From assembly GCF_009857835.1 (NCBI RefSeq), contig NZ_WWCL01000001.1:868001-932000 (forward strand): DNA of 64,000 nucleotides. Reading direction: 5' to 3'. This DNA is from Duganella fentianensis. Its GTDB lineage: Bacteria > Pseudomonadota > Gammaproteobacteria > Burkholderiales > Burkholderiaceae_D. The notes under the pieces are model-generated. The model was not told the origin of the DNA. It did no database searches and saw only the letters and a list, made by a program, of their open reading frames with translations. Positions 1 to 9,553 of the stretch are shown here, piece after piece. How positions within the stretch are numbered: the first letter of the stretch is position 1; every line of letters begins with the position of its first letter. The translations under genes and the position numbers were made by a program.

Positions 1-501
1 GCCCATGCCCACTTCGCCGCAGGCCTGTGCGCCCGAATCAGGGCCGAAGAAGACGATGCCGTCCTCGCGCAGTTGCGCCACGTTGCGCTGGGTGGCTGGG
101 TTGCTCCACATTTCCACATTCATGGCCGGTGCTACCAGCAGTGGTACGTGCTGTGGCCGCGCCAGGCACATGGTGGACAGCAGATCGTCGCACACGCCAT
201 GGGCCAGTTTGACGATGAAATCAGCCGAGCACGGAGCGATCAGGATCGCATCGGCATTGCGGGTGACATCGATGTGCGCCATGTTGTTGCTGACGCGCGG
301 GTCCCACTGGCTGGAGTACACGGGCTGGCCGGACAGTGCCTGCATAGTGACGGCCGTGATGAAGTGGGTGGCCGCATCGGTCATCACCACTTGCACGGAG
401 GCGCCAGCCTTGGTCAGGGCGCGGCACAGCTCTGCGGCCTTGTAGCAGGCCACGCCGCCGGTCAGGCCGAGTACGATTTTTTTGCCACTCAAATCCATCA
501 T
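1..501 (-). CDS. coaBC: CoaBC (Dfp) N-terminal part, truncated by window edge
   Basis: Bifunctional phosphopantothenoylcysteine decarboxylase / phosphopantothenate-cysteine ligase of coenzyme A synthesis. Only the first 167 codons lie in the window. The visible protein begins MDLSGKKIVLGLTGGVACYK, the flavin-binding start of the CoaC (HFCD flavoprotein) domain. It carries the PAMNVEMW segment of the active site (PxMNxxMW signature) and ACGEVGMG near the cut. The His of the decarboxylase active site appears in NMAHIDVT. Two adjacent ATGs (501 and 498) are possible starts; AGGAA lies just upstream. It is the last visible gene of the leftward ribF-ileS-lspA-coaBC row, 49 bp after lspA. The ligase half is outside the window. 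Confidence 0.93.
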   Translation of the reverse strand, partial: MMDLSGKKIVLGLTGGVACYKAAELCRALTKAGASVQVVMTDAATHFITAVTMQALSGQPVYSSQWDPRVSNNMAHIDVTRNADAILIAPCSADFIVKLAHGVCDDLLSTMCLARPQHVPLLVAPAMNVEMWSNPATQRNVAQLREDGIVFFGPDSGAQACGEVGMG

Positions 502-550
502 GATGCTGGTTCCTGATTGGGAAAGTTAGACCGTGTAGTGCCGGTGCCGC

Positions 551-1054
551 CTAGCGGTGCACGCGGCGCAGTTCGTCGAGGATGAACAGACCGGCGCCTA
601 TGCAGATCGCCGTATCGGCAATGTTAAATGCAGGGAAGTGGCCGAAAGCGTCCCAGTGGAAATCGAGGAAGTCCACCACGTGGCCATACAGCAGGCGGTC
701 GATCACGTTGCCGATGGCGCCGCCGAGGATCAGCGACATCGCCCAGGCAAACATGCGCTGGCCGCCATGTTTTTTCAGCAGCAGCACGATGTAGCCGGCG
801 GCACCTATGCCGATGGCCGTGAACAGGTAGCGCTGCCAGCCGCCGCTATCGTGCAGGAAGCTGAAGGCGGCGCCCTTGTTATACGCGAGTACCAGATTGA
901 AGAAGCTGGTGATGACCTTTTCTTCGCCCTGCTGGAAAGTGCGGTTGATGGTGATTTTGCTGATCTGGTCGAGCAGGATCACGATGGCGGCAATGCCCAG
1001 CCATGGGGTCAGGCTGCCGGAGGATTTGCTAGGGAAGATTTTTTTGGTGGCCAT
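551..1054 (-). CDS. lspA: Lipoprotein signal peptidase LspA
   Basis: Inner-membrane aspartic peptidase that removes signal peptides from prolipoproteins after lipidation. The 167-residue product has the family's usual length and four hydrophobic segments. The two catalytic-aspartate motifs are visible: [15 protein letters not shown] and [11 protein letters not shown]. The N-terminal motif VILLDQISK is also typical. The gene lies 68 bp after ileS and before coaBC, the usual ileS-lspA pairing of proteobacteria. The window also encodes a predicted lipoprotein (the TolC homologue at 38888-40414) that would be a substrate. Confidence 0.96.
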   Translation of the reverse strand: MATKKIFPSKSSGSLTPWLGIAAIVILLDQISKITINRTFQQGEEKVITSFFNLVLAYNKGAAFSFLHDSGGWQRYLFTAIGIGAAGYIVLLLKKHGGQRMFAWAMSLILGGAIGNVIDRLLYGHVVDFLDFHWDAFGHFPAFNIADTAICIGAGLFILDELRRVHR

Positions 1055-1122
1055 AGATACTCAGGTTAGTTCGTTACGACAGTAGCGCCCATCCGCGCAC
1101 AGCGGGATGGGCGAACCACATA

Positions 1123-3990
1123 TTAAGCGAACTTGCGCTGTTCGCCCGCACCGAACAGATTGCTATGGCAGCGGCCGCACAGGGTAGGGTGGTCGGCGTG
1201 GCTGCCTACATCGGCGCGGTAGTGCCAGCAGCGCTCGCACTTCTCGGCGCTGGAAGCGGCTACTTCGACGGTTTCTTCCGCTTCCGTGCCCACTTGCAGC
1301 ACCTTGGCAGCGGAGGTGATGAAGACGAACTTCAGATCGTCATCGAGGCTGGCCAGCAGCGCGTACTTGTCGCCGGCCGCCTTGATGGTCAGTTCGGCCT
1401 GCAGCGAGGAACCGATGGCGCCCGAAGCACGCAGGTCTTCCAGCTGCTTGGTTACATCGGTACGCACGGTGCGCAGGGCCGTGTACTTGGCCAGCAGGGC
1501 TTCGGCCTGCGGATCGGCCGGCAGCTGCCACCAGGTCTGGGTGAAGATGGTCTCGTCGCTGGCCTTGAAGGCGTCGGTGCTGGCGAAGATGGCCCAGGCT
1601 TCTTCCGCCGTGAACGACAGGGCCGGTGCCATGATGCGCAGCAGGCTCTGGGTGATGTGCCACAGCGCGGTCTGGGCCGAGCGGCGTGCCTTGGAAGTCA
1701 CGGCGCTGGTGTACAGACGGTCCTTCAGCAGATCCAGATAGAAGCCGCCCAGATCTTCCGAGCAGAAGTTCTGCAGCTTGGAGTAGACCGGCTGGAATTC
1801 GTACTGCAGGTAGTGCTGGCCTACTTCGGCCTGCAGCGCTGCCATGTTGGCGATGGCGTAGCGGTCCACTTCCAGCATCTCTTCCAGTGCCACGCTGTCT
1901 TTGCTCGCGTCGAAGTCGGACAGATTGGCCAGCAGGAAGCGCAGCGTGTTACGGATGCGGCGATACGATTCCGTCACGCGCTTGAGGATCTCGTCCGAGA
2001 TCGACAGTTCGCCCGTGTAGTCGGTACTGGCGACCCACAGGCGCAGCATGTCGGCACCCAGCTTGTTCCACACGTCCTGTGGTGCGATGGTGTTGCCGAT
2101 CGACTTGGACATTTTCTTGCCTTCGCCATCGACCACGAAGCCGTGCGTGAGCAGCGCCTTGTAGGGCGGCGTGCCGTTCAGCATGGAGGAGGTCAGCAGC
2201 GAGGAGTGGAACCAGCCGCGGTGCTGGTCCGAACCTTCCAGATACAGGTCGGCCGGGAAGGCAGATTGTTCTTTGTGCGAACCGCGCAGCACGGTCTGGT
2301 GGGTCGAACCGGAGTCGAACCACACGTCCAGCGTGTCCTTGTTCTTTTCGTACTGGGCCGCTTCGTCGCCGATCAGATCTTTCAGGTCGAGCGCCTGCCA
2401 GGCCGCGATGCCGCCCTGTTCGATCAGCTTGGCCACCTGCTCCAGCAGCTCCGGCGTACGCGGATGCAGTTCACCCGTTTCCTTGTGCACCACGAAGGCC
2501 ATAGGCACACCCCACTGGCGCTGGCGCGACAGGGTCCAGTCCGGACGGTTGGCGATCATGCCGTGCAGACGGGCCTTGCCCCAGTCAGGGAAAAATTCGG
2601 TCTGGTCGATACCGGCCAGCGCAGTCTGGCGCAGCGACGGGCCGCCATCTTTCGGCTGGGTGTCCATGCCGGCGAACCACTGCGAGGTGGCACGGTAGAT
2701 GATAGGCGTCTTGTGACGCCAGCAGTGCATATAGCTGTGGTCGAACATCTTCACTTCGAACAGCGCGCCCGCTTCGCGCAACGCATTGCAGATCGGTTTG
2801 GACGCTTCCCAGATGGTCATGCCGCCGAACAGGGGCAGGCTGGCGGCGAATTTGCCGTCACCCAGCACCGGCGTGAGGATGTCGGCATCCTTCATGCCGT
2901 GTGCGCGGCAGGAGATAAAGTCGTCCAGACCGTAGGCCGGTGCCGAGTGCACCACACCGGTACCGCTTTCGGTGGTCACATATTCGGCCAGATACATAGG
3001 CGACAGGCGGTCGAAGAACGCGTCCGAAGCGTGCAGCGGGTGGCGGAAGCTGATGCCGCCCAGTGCCGCGCCGTGGCAGGTGGCGATGGTGGTGCCTTCC
3101 AGCTTGTAGCGCGCCAGGCAGCTTTCCACCAGATCCTGCGCCAGAATCAAGAGCAGTGGCTGGCCGTCACGCTCGGTCTGCACCAGCGAGTAGATCACTT
3201 CGGCGTTGACGTTGAGGGCCTGATTCGACGGGATGGTCCACGGGGTGGTGGTCCAGATCACGATGTAGCCGTTTTCGGTCGGCAGCTTGGGCAGACTGAA
3301 GGCGGTGGCCAGCTTGTCGAATTCGCTGAACTTGAAGCCTACGTCGATGGCCGGATCGCGTTTTTCCTGATATTCCACTTCCGCTTCGGCCAGTGCCGAA
3401 CCGCAGTCGAAGCACCAGTTGACGGGTTTCAGGCCGCGGTAGACGTAGCCCTTCTCCAGCAGCTTGCCCAGCGCGCGCAGCTCGTCCGCTTCGTTCGAGT
3501 AGTTCATGGTCAGGTATGGGTTGTCCCACTCGCCGAGCACGCCCAGACGGATGAAGTCCTTGCGCTGGCGCTCGACCTGTTCCCTGGCGTAGGCGCGGGC
3601 TTTTTCCAGCACTTCGCCAGTCGGCAGATTTTTGCCGAACTGTTTTTCGATCTGGATTTCGATCGGCATGCCGTGGCAGTCCCAGCCCGGTACATATGGC
3701 GCATCGTAGCCGGCGAAGCTGCGCGCCTTGACTACCATGTCTTTCAGGATCTTGTTGACGGCGTGGCCGATGTGGATGTCGCCGTTAGCGTACGGAGGAC
3801 CATCGTGCAGGATGAATTTAGGACGGCCGGCCGCCGCTTTGCGCACGCGCTCGTAGATTTTCTTTTCTTGCCACTGCTGTACCCAGCCCGGTTCGCGCTT
3901 GGCCATATCGCCGCGCATAGGGAAGGGCGTTTCAGTCATATTGACCGGGTATTTGCTTTCAGGTTTTTTGGCAGATTTGTTGTCGGACAT
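1123..3990 (-). CDS. ileS: Isoleucyl-tRNA synthetase
   Basis: Class I aminoacyl-tRNA synthetase that charges tRNA-Ile and edits mischarged valine. The 955-residue length is typical of the bacterial type. The HIGH motif is in [12 protein letters not shown] near residue 75, and KMSKS is in [10 protein letters not shown] near residue 625. The C-terminal zinc finger has two Cys pairs (CERCWHY and CGRCHSN). The editing (CP1) domain with [13 protein letters not shown] lies between them. It sits 64 bp after ribF. A 954-codon open frame on the opposite strand covers the gene but is a shadow of GC-rich codon use. Confidence 0.98.
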   Translation of the reverse strand: MSDNKSAKKPESKYPVNMTETPFPMRGDMAKREPGWVQQWQEKKIYERVRKAAAGRPKFILHDGPPYANGDIHIGHAVNKILKDMVVKARSFAGYDAPYVPGWDCHGMPIEIQIEKQFGKNLPTGEVLEKARAYAREQVERQRKDFIRLGVLGEWDNPYLTMNYSNEADELRALGKLLEKGYVYRGLKPVNWCFDCGSALAEAEVEYQEKRDPAIDVGFKFSEFDKLATAFSLPKLPTENGYIVIWTTTPWTIPSNQALNVNAEVIYSLVQTERDGQPLLLILAQDLVESCLARYKLEGTTIATCHGAALGGISFRHPLHASDAFFDRLSPMYLAEYVTTESGTGVVHSAPAYGLDDFISCRAHGMKDADILTPVLGDGKFAASLPLFGGMTIWEASKPICNALREAGALFEVKMFDHSYMHCWRHKTPIIYRATSQWFAGMDTQPKDGGPSLRQTALAGIDQTEFFPDWGKARLHGMIANRPDWTLSRQRQWGVPMAFVVHKETGELHPRTPELLEQVAKLIEQGGIAAWQALDLKDLIGDEAAQYEKNKDTLDVWFDSGSTHQTVLRGSHKEQSAFPADLYLEGSDQHRGWFHSSLLTSSMLNGTPPYKALLTHGFVVDGEGKKMSKSIGNTIAPQDVWNKLGADMLRLWVASTDYTGELSISDEILKRVTESYRRIRNTLRFLLANLSDFDASKDSVALEEMLEVDRYAIANMAALQAEVGQHYLQYEFQPVYSKLQNFCSEDLGGFYLDLLKDRLYTSAVTSKARRSAQTALWHITQSLLRIMAPALSFTAEEAWAIFASTDAFKASDETIFTQTWWQLPADPQAEALLAKYTALRTVRTDVTKQLEDLRASGAIGSSLQAELTIKAAGDKYALLASLDDDLKFVFITSAAKVLQVGTEAEETVEVAASSAEKCERCWHYRADVGSHADHPTLCGRCHSNLFGAGEQRKFA

Positions 3991-4054
3991 GGTGATCTAT
4001 TCAGTAATTTAATTCGGAGTTCTGTTTAGCCGGCGCGCGTAGCTGATCGCGCGC

Positions 4055-5026
4055 TCAAATTCGGTCGGTGGCGGTCATTGCACCATCGCGCTGGGCAAAA
4101 TAGCTCCGCGCAATGGCTGCATCGTTGTTGATGGCCGCCGTCAGGGTAGGCAGGTCGGTGTATTTTTCTTCGTCGCGTATCTTGTGCAGGAATTCCACCC
4201 GCACCTGTTTGCCGTAGCAGTTGGCGGCAAAGTCGAACACATGCACTTCCAGCAGTACGCGGCCGCTATCGTCCACGGTAGGACGTACGCCCAGGCTGGC
4301 CACGGCTGCCAGCGGCTGCCCGGCCAGACCGTGTACCTGCACGATGAAGATGCCGCTCAGGGCAGGGCGGTGCGAGACGCGCAGATTCAGGGTAGGGAAG
4401 CCCAGCGTGCGGCCCAGTTTCTGGCCGTGGATCACATGGCCGGATATCGCATACGGGTGGCCCAGCAGGGCTTTGGCCTGCGCAAAGTCGCCTGCTGCCA
4501 GTGCCAGCCGCACGGCCGAGGAGGATACCCGCAGATCGCCCTGCATCACGGTCGGCAGGGTGTGCACTTCGAAGCCGTAGCGCTGGCCCGCTTCCATCAG
4601 CATGGCCACATTGCCGGCCCGCTTGGAACCGTAGCAGAAATCGTCGCCCACCATCAGCCATTTCACGTGCAGGCCTTCTACCAGCACCTGTTCGGTGAAC
4701 TGCTGGGGCGTGAGGGCCGCAAACGGGGCGGAGAAATGTTCGACGATGACGCGGTCTATGCCGTTATCGGACAGTGATTGCAGCTTGTCGCGCAGATTGG
4801 CGATGCGCGCCGGCGCCTTGCTCGGGTCGCCCATTTTGCGGGCAAAGAACTCGCGCGGGTGGGGTTCGAAGGTCATCACGGCCGCTTCCAGCCCCAGCTG
4901 GCTGGCTGCTGCCCGTACGCGGCCGAGCAAAGCCTGATGGCCCAGATGGACACCATCGAAATTGCCGATCGTCAGGGCGCAGGGCGCACGCGCCGCCGCA
5001 TTGGGGAGACCTCGAAATACCTTCAT
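4055..5026 (-). CDS. ribF: Bifunctional riboflavin kinase / FMN adenylyltransferase RibF
   Basis: Makes FMN and FAD from riboflavin. The N-terminal adenylyltransferase domain shows TIGNFDGVHLGHQALL (HxGH-like motif, residues about 20-35) and the C-terminal kinase domain shows GRTLGFPTLNL. Length 323 residues is normal. It is the first gene of the leftward ribF-ileS-lspA-coaBC row. The ATG at 5026 has no clear Shine-Dalgarno sequence; a sigma-70 -10 box (TATAAT, 5064-5059) lies about 35 bp upstream, suggesting a short leader. Confidence 0.96.
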   Translation of the reverse strand: MKVFRGLPNAAARAPCALTIGNFDGVHLGHQALLGRVRAAASQLGLEAAVMTFEPHPREFFARKMGDPSKAPARIANLRDKLQSLSDNGIDRVIVEHFSAPFAALTPQQFTEQVLVEGLHVKWLMVGDDFCYGSKRAGNVAMLMEAGQRYGFEVHTLPTVMQGDLRVSSSAVRLALAAGDFAQAKALLGHPYAISGHVIHGQKLGRTLGFPTLNLRVSHRPALSGIFIVQVHGLAGQPLAAVASLGVRPTVDDSGRVLLEVHVFDFAANCYGKQVRVEFLHKIRDEEKYTDLPTLTAAINNDAAIARSYFAQRDGAMTATDRI

Positions 5027-5058
5027 GGAATTTGGGGGAAACTGTCGCTAAAGGGGAG

Positions 5059-5064
5059 ATTATA
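5059..5064 (-). promoter_or_regulatory. Putative -10 box of the ribF operon
   Basis: A consensus TATAAT on the minus strand lies 33-38 bp upstream of the ribF start. The -35 region is a weak match. It probably drives ribF-ileS-lspA-coaBC; this is inferred from position. Confidence 0.45.
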
Positions 5065-5138
5065 CGGTCTGTTGGCCGTGGCTGACAGTTAACCGCACTC
5101 GGGCGGGCAAAAAGCAAGGGCTGGAAGGCAAAACTGGC

Positions 5139-5172
5139 AAAAAAAACGCCGCCGGCATGGAGCCGGCGGCGC
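5139..5172 (-). terminator. Rho-independent terminator after the TPR gene
   Basis: A 10-bp perfect GC stem (CGCCGCCGGC, 5147-5156, with 5162-5171) and 5-nt loop is followed on the minus strand by an eight-T run (5146-5139). It lies 25 bp past the stop of the TPR gene and would end the tonB-exbB-exbD-exbD-TPR transcript. Confidence 0.85.
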
Positions 5173-5196
5173 TGGGAACGCTACAACCGTTAAAAA

Positions 5197-6417
5197 TTAC
5201 GAACGGTTCAGGTTCAGGGTCCAGTAACGGGCCAGATCGGCAGCGCCGTCTTTGCCTTTGACCGATTTCAGGGTGGTCAGCGCAGCCGCTTTCTTGCCGG
5301 CGATGGACTGAGCGATACCCAGATGCAGCTTGGCAGCTTCCGGATTGCGGGCGCTGTCGAGTTTCACAGCCTGTTCCATCAGCGCCAGACCTTTGTCAGC
5401 CTTGCCAGCGGTAACCAGCGCGAAGCCCATGTTGGACAGGGCGTCGGCATCTTTGGCTTTGACGGCTTCCGCTTCGGCAGCAGCCTGCTTGGCTTCGAAC
5501 TCGGTCTGGGTCTTGGCAGCCAGATCTTTCAGACGCTGGTGACGGCTAGCATCGGAACCGGTACCCAGTGCGCCTTTTTTGTAGCCCTGATCGATGATCT
5601 TGACGGCTTCGGCAGCATTGCCAGCTTGCAGTGCCAGCTGCGACATTTCCATGAATTCGCTAGGCTTGGTCAGCAGGCCGTTGGCCAGACGCAGACGCAG
5701 CACGTCCAGCGACAGCGAGGAAGCAAAACCAGGCTTGCCGGAAACGCGGTTCAGCAGGTCGGCCCAGTAGCTCGACTTAGGATAGGCGCCAGCCAGTTTT
5801 TCCAGGGTCTGGACATAGCCTTCTTTATCGTTCTGTTTCAGCTGGATGTTGGCCAGCATTTGCAGCGATGCTTCCGAAGCGCCTTTGGTGCCTTGCAGTT
5901 CTTTGGCCGCTTCAGCATATTTGCCGCTGATGTAGTAGGTCTGGATCAGCAGTTCGTGCATCTGGGCATCGCCAGGATTGTCCTTCAGTGCACGCTGGAT
6001 CCAGGTAATGGCTTTAGGGTAGTCCTTGGCGCGGTAGTAGATACCTGCCAGAGCCTGGGTGAATTTCGGTGCTTCGGCAGGCGCCAGCTTGCCGGAGTTG
6101 ATGACCGTTTCGAAGGCCTTGGCGGCGGCGTCGTTATCGCCAGCGGCAGCTGCGGCCGAAGCGCGGGTGCGCTCGATCATGTAGATTTCATTCGGGGACT
6201 TGCCACCGACAGCGTCGGTTTCTTTCAGTTTAGCCAGCGCTTCCTTGTTCTTGCCGGCTGCGGCCAGTTTCTGTGCTTCTTGCAATGGTTTGCCGATTTC
6301 AGCGCGCACTGCTTCGGCAGCGTAAGCAACCGAGGAAAGACCGGCCAGAGGAGCTGCTGCAGTGAAGCCAATAGCGGCCATTACCAGGCCGAGATGAGCG
6401 AGACGAAACTTGGTCAT
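5197..6417 (-). CDS. Exported TPR protein of the TonB-ExbB-ExbD operon
   Basis: A 406-residue protein with an N-terminal signal peptide (hydrophobic about residues 8-33, cleavage after AYA near 34). Helical tetratricopeptide-like repeats follow, for example KDYPKAITWIQRALKDNPGD and AGKADKGLALMEQAVKLD. An Ala/Lys/Glu-rich coiled segment lies around residues 300-330. It is the last gene of the operon with tonB, exbB and two exbD genes, 67 bp after the second exbD, and ends at a strong terminator. The context suggests a periplasmic helper of TonB-dependent transport, but no specific function can be read from the sequence. Confidence 0.8.
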   Translation of the reverse strand: MTKFRLAHLGLVMAAIGFTAAAPLAGLSSVAYAAEAVRAEIGKPLQEAQKLAAAGKNKEALAKLKETDAVGGKSPNEIYMIERTRASAAAAAGDNDAAAKAFETVINSGKLAPAEAPKFTQALAGIYYRAKDYPKAITWIQRALKDNPGDAQMHELLIQTYYISGKYAEAAKELQGTKGASEASLQMLANIQLKQNDKEGYVQTLEKLAGAYPKSSYWADLLNRVSGKPGFASSLSLDVLRLRLANGLLTKPSEFMEMSQLALQAGNAAEAVKIIDQGYKKGALGTGSDASRHQRLKDLAAKTQTEFEAKQAAAEAEAVKAKDADALSNMGFALVTAGKADKGLALMEQAVKLDSARNPEAAKLHLGIAQSIAGKKAAALTTLKSVKGKDGAADLARYWTLNLNRS

Positions 6418-6484
6418 GGATATTCTTTCATCAAAATGCGAAATAGGCAGGAATGGTCCTGCCTATTGTTGAACATATAACTGT

Positions 6485-6916
6485 TTATTGGAACTGTTCG
6501 TTACCGACCAGACCAATTTTGGTCACGCCCAGACGTTGAGCCGAAGCCATCACGCCTGCCACGACTTTATACGACACCAGCTTGTTCGGACGCAGATGCA
6601 CTTCCGGCTGATCAGCTTGCGCTGCGACATCGGTCAGTTTCGCTTCCAGGGTGCCGCGGTCAGGAACGACAGCGTTATCCCACAGAATCGTACCGTCGAA
6701 GTCGACGTCAATCGTGATGACCACAGGTTCTTTTACAGGCGGTGGCGGGGTGCCGACCGGCATGTTCAAGTTGACCGAGTGGTTGGCTTTAGGAATCGTA
6801 ATGATCATCATGATAATCAGCACCAGCATCACGTCGATGAGGGGCGTCATATTCATTTCCATCATTGGTTCCGGATCCGCGCCTGCGCTGGCGGGGGAGC
6901 CGACATTCATACTCAT
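6485..6916 (-). CDS. exbD: ExbD-family proton channel subunit (second copy)
   Basis: A 143-residue ExbD/TolR protein: short cytoplasmic N-terminus, one transmembrane helix (NMTPLIDVMLVLIIMMIITI, about residues 23-42) with the proton-carrying Asp of PLIDVMLVL, and a periplasmic domain. It works with ExbB to energise TonB. It follows another exbD after 58 bp. The two differ in the periplasmic domain, so they may have distinct roles, as proposed for tandem exbD genes in Xanthomonas. Confidence 0.92.
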   Translation of the reverse strand: MSMNVGSPASAGADPEPMMEMNMTPLIDVMLVLIIMMIITIPKANHSVNLNMPVGTPPPPVKEPVVITIDVDFDGTILWDNAVVPDRGTLEAKLTDVAAQADQPEVHLRPNKLVSYKVVAGVMASAQRLGVTKIGLVGNEQFQ

Positions 6917-6974
6917 GGTGTTTCCTTTTTAGAAGGGCAGACCGGCGGACCGGTCTGCGATGCACTTTGAGGGA

Positions 6975-7403
6975 TTAACCCTTATCAGGCGGTTCGGTGA
7001 TGAAACCGACCTTCTGAATACCAGCGCGCTGGGTAGTGTAAATAACCTTGCCGATTGCTTCGTAACGAGTTTCCTGGTCGCCACGTACATGTACTTCCGG
7101 CTGAGGCAACTTAACTGCTTCCACCTTCAGAAGGTCGAACAGCTCATTCGCGTCGCGCATTTTCTTCTGATTCCAGTAGATGTCGCCATCTTTGCTTACC
7201 ACGATGTTGACATCTTCCGGCTTGGTCTGAATAACCTGGTTGGTTTCTTCTGGCAGCTGGATCTTGATCAGCTTCAGAACAACCGGGCTCGTGATCAGGA
7301 AGATAATCAGCAGAACCAACATGATGTCCACGAGGGGCGTCGTGTTGATTTCTGACATGACTTGATCTTCGTCTCCGCTATCGGAGCCTACGGACATCGA
7401 CAT
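6975..7403 (-). CDS. exbD: ExbD-family proton channel subunit (first copy)
   Basis: A 142-residue ExbD/TolR protein with the single membrane helix and essential Asp in NTTPLVDIMLVLLIIFLI. The C-terminal domain contains EVHVRGDQETRYEAIG, like the LRPNKLVSYKVV stretch of its paralogue. It is 6 bp downstream of exbB, so translational coupling is likely. Together with the next gene it forms a tandem ExbD pair. Confidence 0.93.
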   Translation of the reverse strand: MSMSVGSDSGDEDQVMSEINTTPLVDIMLVLLIIFLITSPVVLKLIKIQLPEETNQVIQTKPEDVNIVVSKDGDIYWNQKKMRDANELFDLLKVEAVKLPQPEVHVRGDQETRYEAIGKVIYTTQRAGIQKVGFITEPPDKG

Positions 7404-7409
7404 GATTAA

Positions 7410-8309
7410 TTATCCAATCTTTTTAGCGCCAGCAGCACGGCCAGCTTCGCTGGTGGACATTGCGCCCGAGATCAGTACGGAGTGCACGTCAGCCGAGAAC
7501 GAACGTACATCTTCCATTGCCGACTTGTTACGACGTACCAGCCAGTTGTAGCCCAGAACGGCAGGAACTGCAACGAACAGACCGAAAGCGGTCATGATCA
7601 GTGCTTCACCCACAGGACCTGCAACTTTGTCGATCGATGCGTTACCCGACATGCCGATAGCGATCAGTGCATTGTAAATACCCCAAACGGTACCGAACAG
7701 ACCGATGAACGGTGCGGTCGAACCAACGGTTGCCAGGAAGGACAGGCCGTCTTGCAGACGCGATTGAACTTTGTCAACAGCGCGCTGGATGGACATGGTC
7801 ACCCAGGTCGACAGGTCGATTTGTTCCAGCAGGGCGCCGTCGTGATGAGCGGTTGCTTTGGTGCCGGTTTCAGCGATGAAGCGGAATGGCGAGCCGTCGG
7901 TCAGGGTAGCCGAACCAGCAGCGATCGACGAAGCTTTCCAGAACTTAGCCGAAGTTTCTTTCGACTGTTTGAAGATCTTCATCTGGTCGATCAGTTTGGT
8001 GATGATGATGTACCACGAACCCATGGACATCAGCGACAGGATGATCAGGGTACCGCGCGATACGAAACCGCCGTTCCATACAGCTTCGAAGCCGTAAGGA
8101 TTGTCCACTTCTTCTTTGCCGCCTTTAGCAGCTGGTGCTTCTGCTGCTGGAGCAGCTGCCGCATCCGCTGGAGCGGCTGCTGGTGCCGAAGCGGCTGCCG
8201 AGGCTGGCGCATCTTCAGCGAAAGCTGGTGCGCTTACCAGGGCGGTGGCTGCGGTCACGGAAAACAGCACTGCGGCCAGTACAGCGGACAAACGGGTATT
8301 CTTAAACAT
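7410..8309 (-). CDS. exbB: ExbB-family proton channel with cleavable signal and Ala/Pro-rich N-domain
   Basis: MotA/TolQ/ExbB proton channel subunit, 299 residues. It differs from short ExbB/TolQ proteins by an N-terminal signal peptide (to about residue 31, AFA) followed by a 35-residue Ala/Pro-rich stretch. Three transmembrane segments then follow; the ExbB core shows the VGSTAPFIGLFGTVWGIYNA signature. A strong Shine-Dalgarno (GGAGG) precedes the ATG at 8309. It lies between tonB (82 bp upstream) and exbD (6 bp downstream). Confidence 0.94.
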   Translation of the reverse strand: MFKNTRLSAVLAAVLFSVTAATALVSAPAFAEDAPASAAASAPAAAPADAAAAPAAEAPAAKGGKEEVDNPYGFEAVWNGGFVSRGTLIILSLMSMGSWYIIITKLIDQMKIFKQSKETSAKFWKASSIAAGSATLTDGSPFRFIAETGTKATAHHDGALLEQIDLSTWVTMSIQRAVDKVQSRLQDGLSFLATVGSTAPFIGLFGTVWGIYNALIAIGMSGNASIDKVAGPVGEALIMTAFGLFVAVPAVLGYNWLVRRNKSAMEDVRSFSADVHSVLISGAMSTSEAGRAAGAKKIG

Positions 8310-8391
8310 GCTTCCTCCAAATTGATAATAATAAGATCGCTGAACTATTTGACAACGAAATCATAAATGAGACTAAGACTACAGTCTCGGT

Positions 8392-9051
8392 TTAATCCAG
8401 CGACCAGACGTATTGCACTGGTTGCCACTGCTGTTCAGGCTTGCCATCAACCGTGGCTGGCTTGAATCGGCATTTACCCAAGGCGTTTTGTGCTGCCTTG
8501 TCCAAGTCGCGGAAGCCGGAAGACTTCGTGACTTTGGATTCCATCACCGAGCCGTCTACCCCGATCAGGAACGAAACGGTAGTAATACCGGTTTCCTCAT
8601 TACGCAGCGAGCTCTTAGGATATTCAGGCTTGGCACAGGTGCTCATGTCAGCAACTGCTGGCGTGCGCACCGATTTTGCCGGTCCAGGGGCCGCCGCCGG
8701 AGCTGGCGGTTGTGGCTTCTGGAGTTCAGTCGTCGCAGGCTTGACGTTAGTAGCATTGCTAATAACGCTCTGGGCCGGTGGCGGCTGCTGCACATTCACC
8801 TCAACTGGCGGGATGAATGGCGGCGGTGGCGCTTTCATCTCTGGCGGAGGTGGTGGCGGTGGGAGTTCCTTTGGTGGAGGAGGCTTTACCTCCTCAATGA
8901 TCTTGGTCTCCACTGGTGCGATCATTTTGCTTACCAGACGTTTGCCCAAGCCAGTCACGATGCCGTAAGCGACCAGGACGTGCAACAAAACGACAATGGT
9001 AATGCCCGTAAAGTTCTTCCCGGTGCTTTTCTCGTTGTGCGTGAAATTCAT
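8392..9051 (-). CDS. tonB: Energy transducer TonB
   Basis: A 219-residue TonB. One N-terminal membrane anchor (about residues 14-32, with His in VVLLHVLVAYG) is followed by a Pro-rich periplasmic spacer (residues 55-85, runs of PPPP) and a C-terminal TonB domain with YPKSSLRNEETG and VDGSVMESKV. I chose the ATG at 9051, preceded by GGAG at good spacing; a TTG seven codons upstream in frame is less likely. It is the first gene of the operon feeding energy to outer-membrane receptors. Partner receptors are not in the window. Confidence 0.93.
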   Translation of the reverse strand: MNFTHNEKSTGKNFTGITIVVLLHVLVAYGIVTGLGKRLVSKMIAPVETKIIEEVKPPPPKELPPPPPPPEMKAPPPPFIPPVEVNVQQPPPAQSVISNATNVKPATTELQKPQPPAPAAAPGPAKSVRTPAVADMSTCAKPEYPKSSLRNEETGITTVSFLIGVDGSVMESKVTKSSGFRDLDKAAQNALGKCRFKPATVDGKPEQQWQPVQYVWSLD

Positions 9052-9553
9052 GCCTGCTTTCTCCAATACCAACTCTTTTTGTTGCTACTTAAACCCCAAA
9101 ATGGCGACACAAAACAACAGCCGCATCCGGGACGTCGGCGAATTATACATACGAATTCTTGATTTTACATAGAATTTTCATCCCTTAAATCGCTTTAATT
9201 TCATAGGGTTTTCCTAGGTGTTAGCGCTCTCATCGCACCACTCTGATACAAATTGCAAGTCACCTTAGTGCATTTTGTGAGCGCAACGCACCACGACATT
9301 ACTTAGTTTTCCCTTAAGGCGAAAAACGGAATTTTATGTGCGTAAAATTACTACGTCCAATCGATAATTCGGTTGTAAATCTTACTGCAATGAAATACTT
9401 GCGTCCGCCCTGCATGAAATCACTGCAAAAAAAGATTGACTTTTGCGGTGCAACATGCATTGGCGTATATAGCCAGCATTTCGCCCGCTTTATACCTTGC
9501 AAGAGTTGTGCCTGATTGCCATTACTGGTCACGAGGGCTGCTTAACTGCTGTG
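9052..9553. other. AT-rich intergenic region upstream of tonB
   Basis: Five hundred bp between the spoVR stop and tonB start. It is markedly more AT-rich than its surroundings. On the minus strand there is an extended -10-like GTATAAT (9148-9142) about 90 bp upstream of tonB, and an AATTCT/AGAATT inverted repeat (9154-9159 and 9171-9176) near its -35 position. I found no convincing Fur box. A 72-codon open frame at 9314-9532 lacks coding character and I do not call it. Confidence 0.4.

Noticed and set aside
1165..4029. 954-codon open frame antisense to ileS
   Set aside because: High-GC codon bias leaves the opposite strand open; ileS has clear motifs and the antisense product shows no domain.
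9052..9200. Fur box upstream of tonB
   Set aside because: AT-rich sequence gives only weak matches, none close to the 19-bp consensus.
9314..9532. 72-codon frame between spoVR and tonB
   Set aside because: AT-rich, no ribosome site and no recognisable domain.
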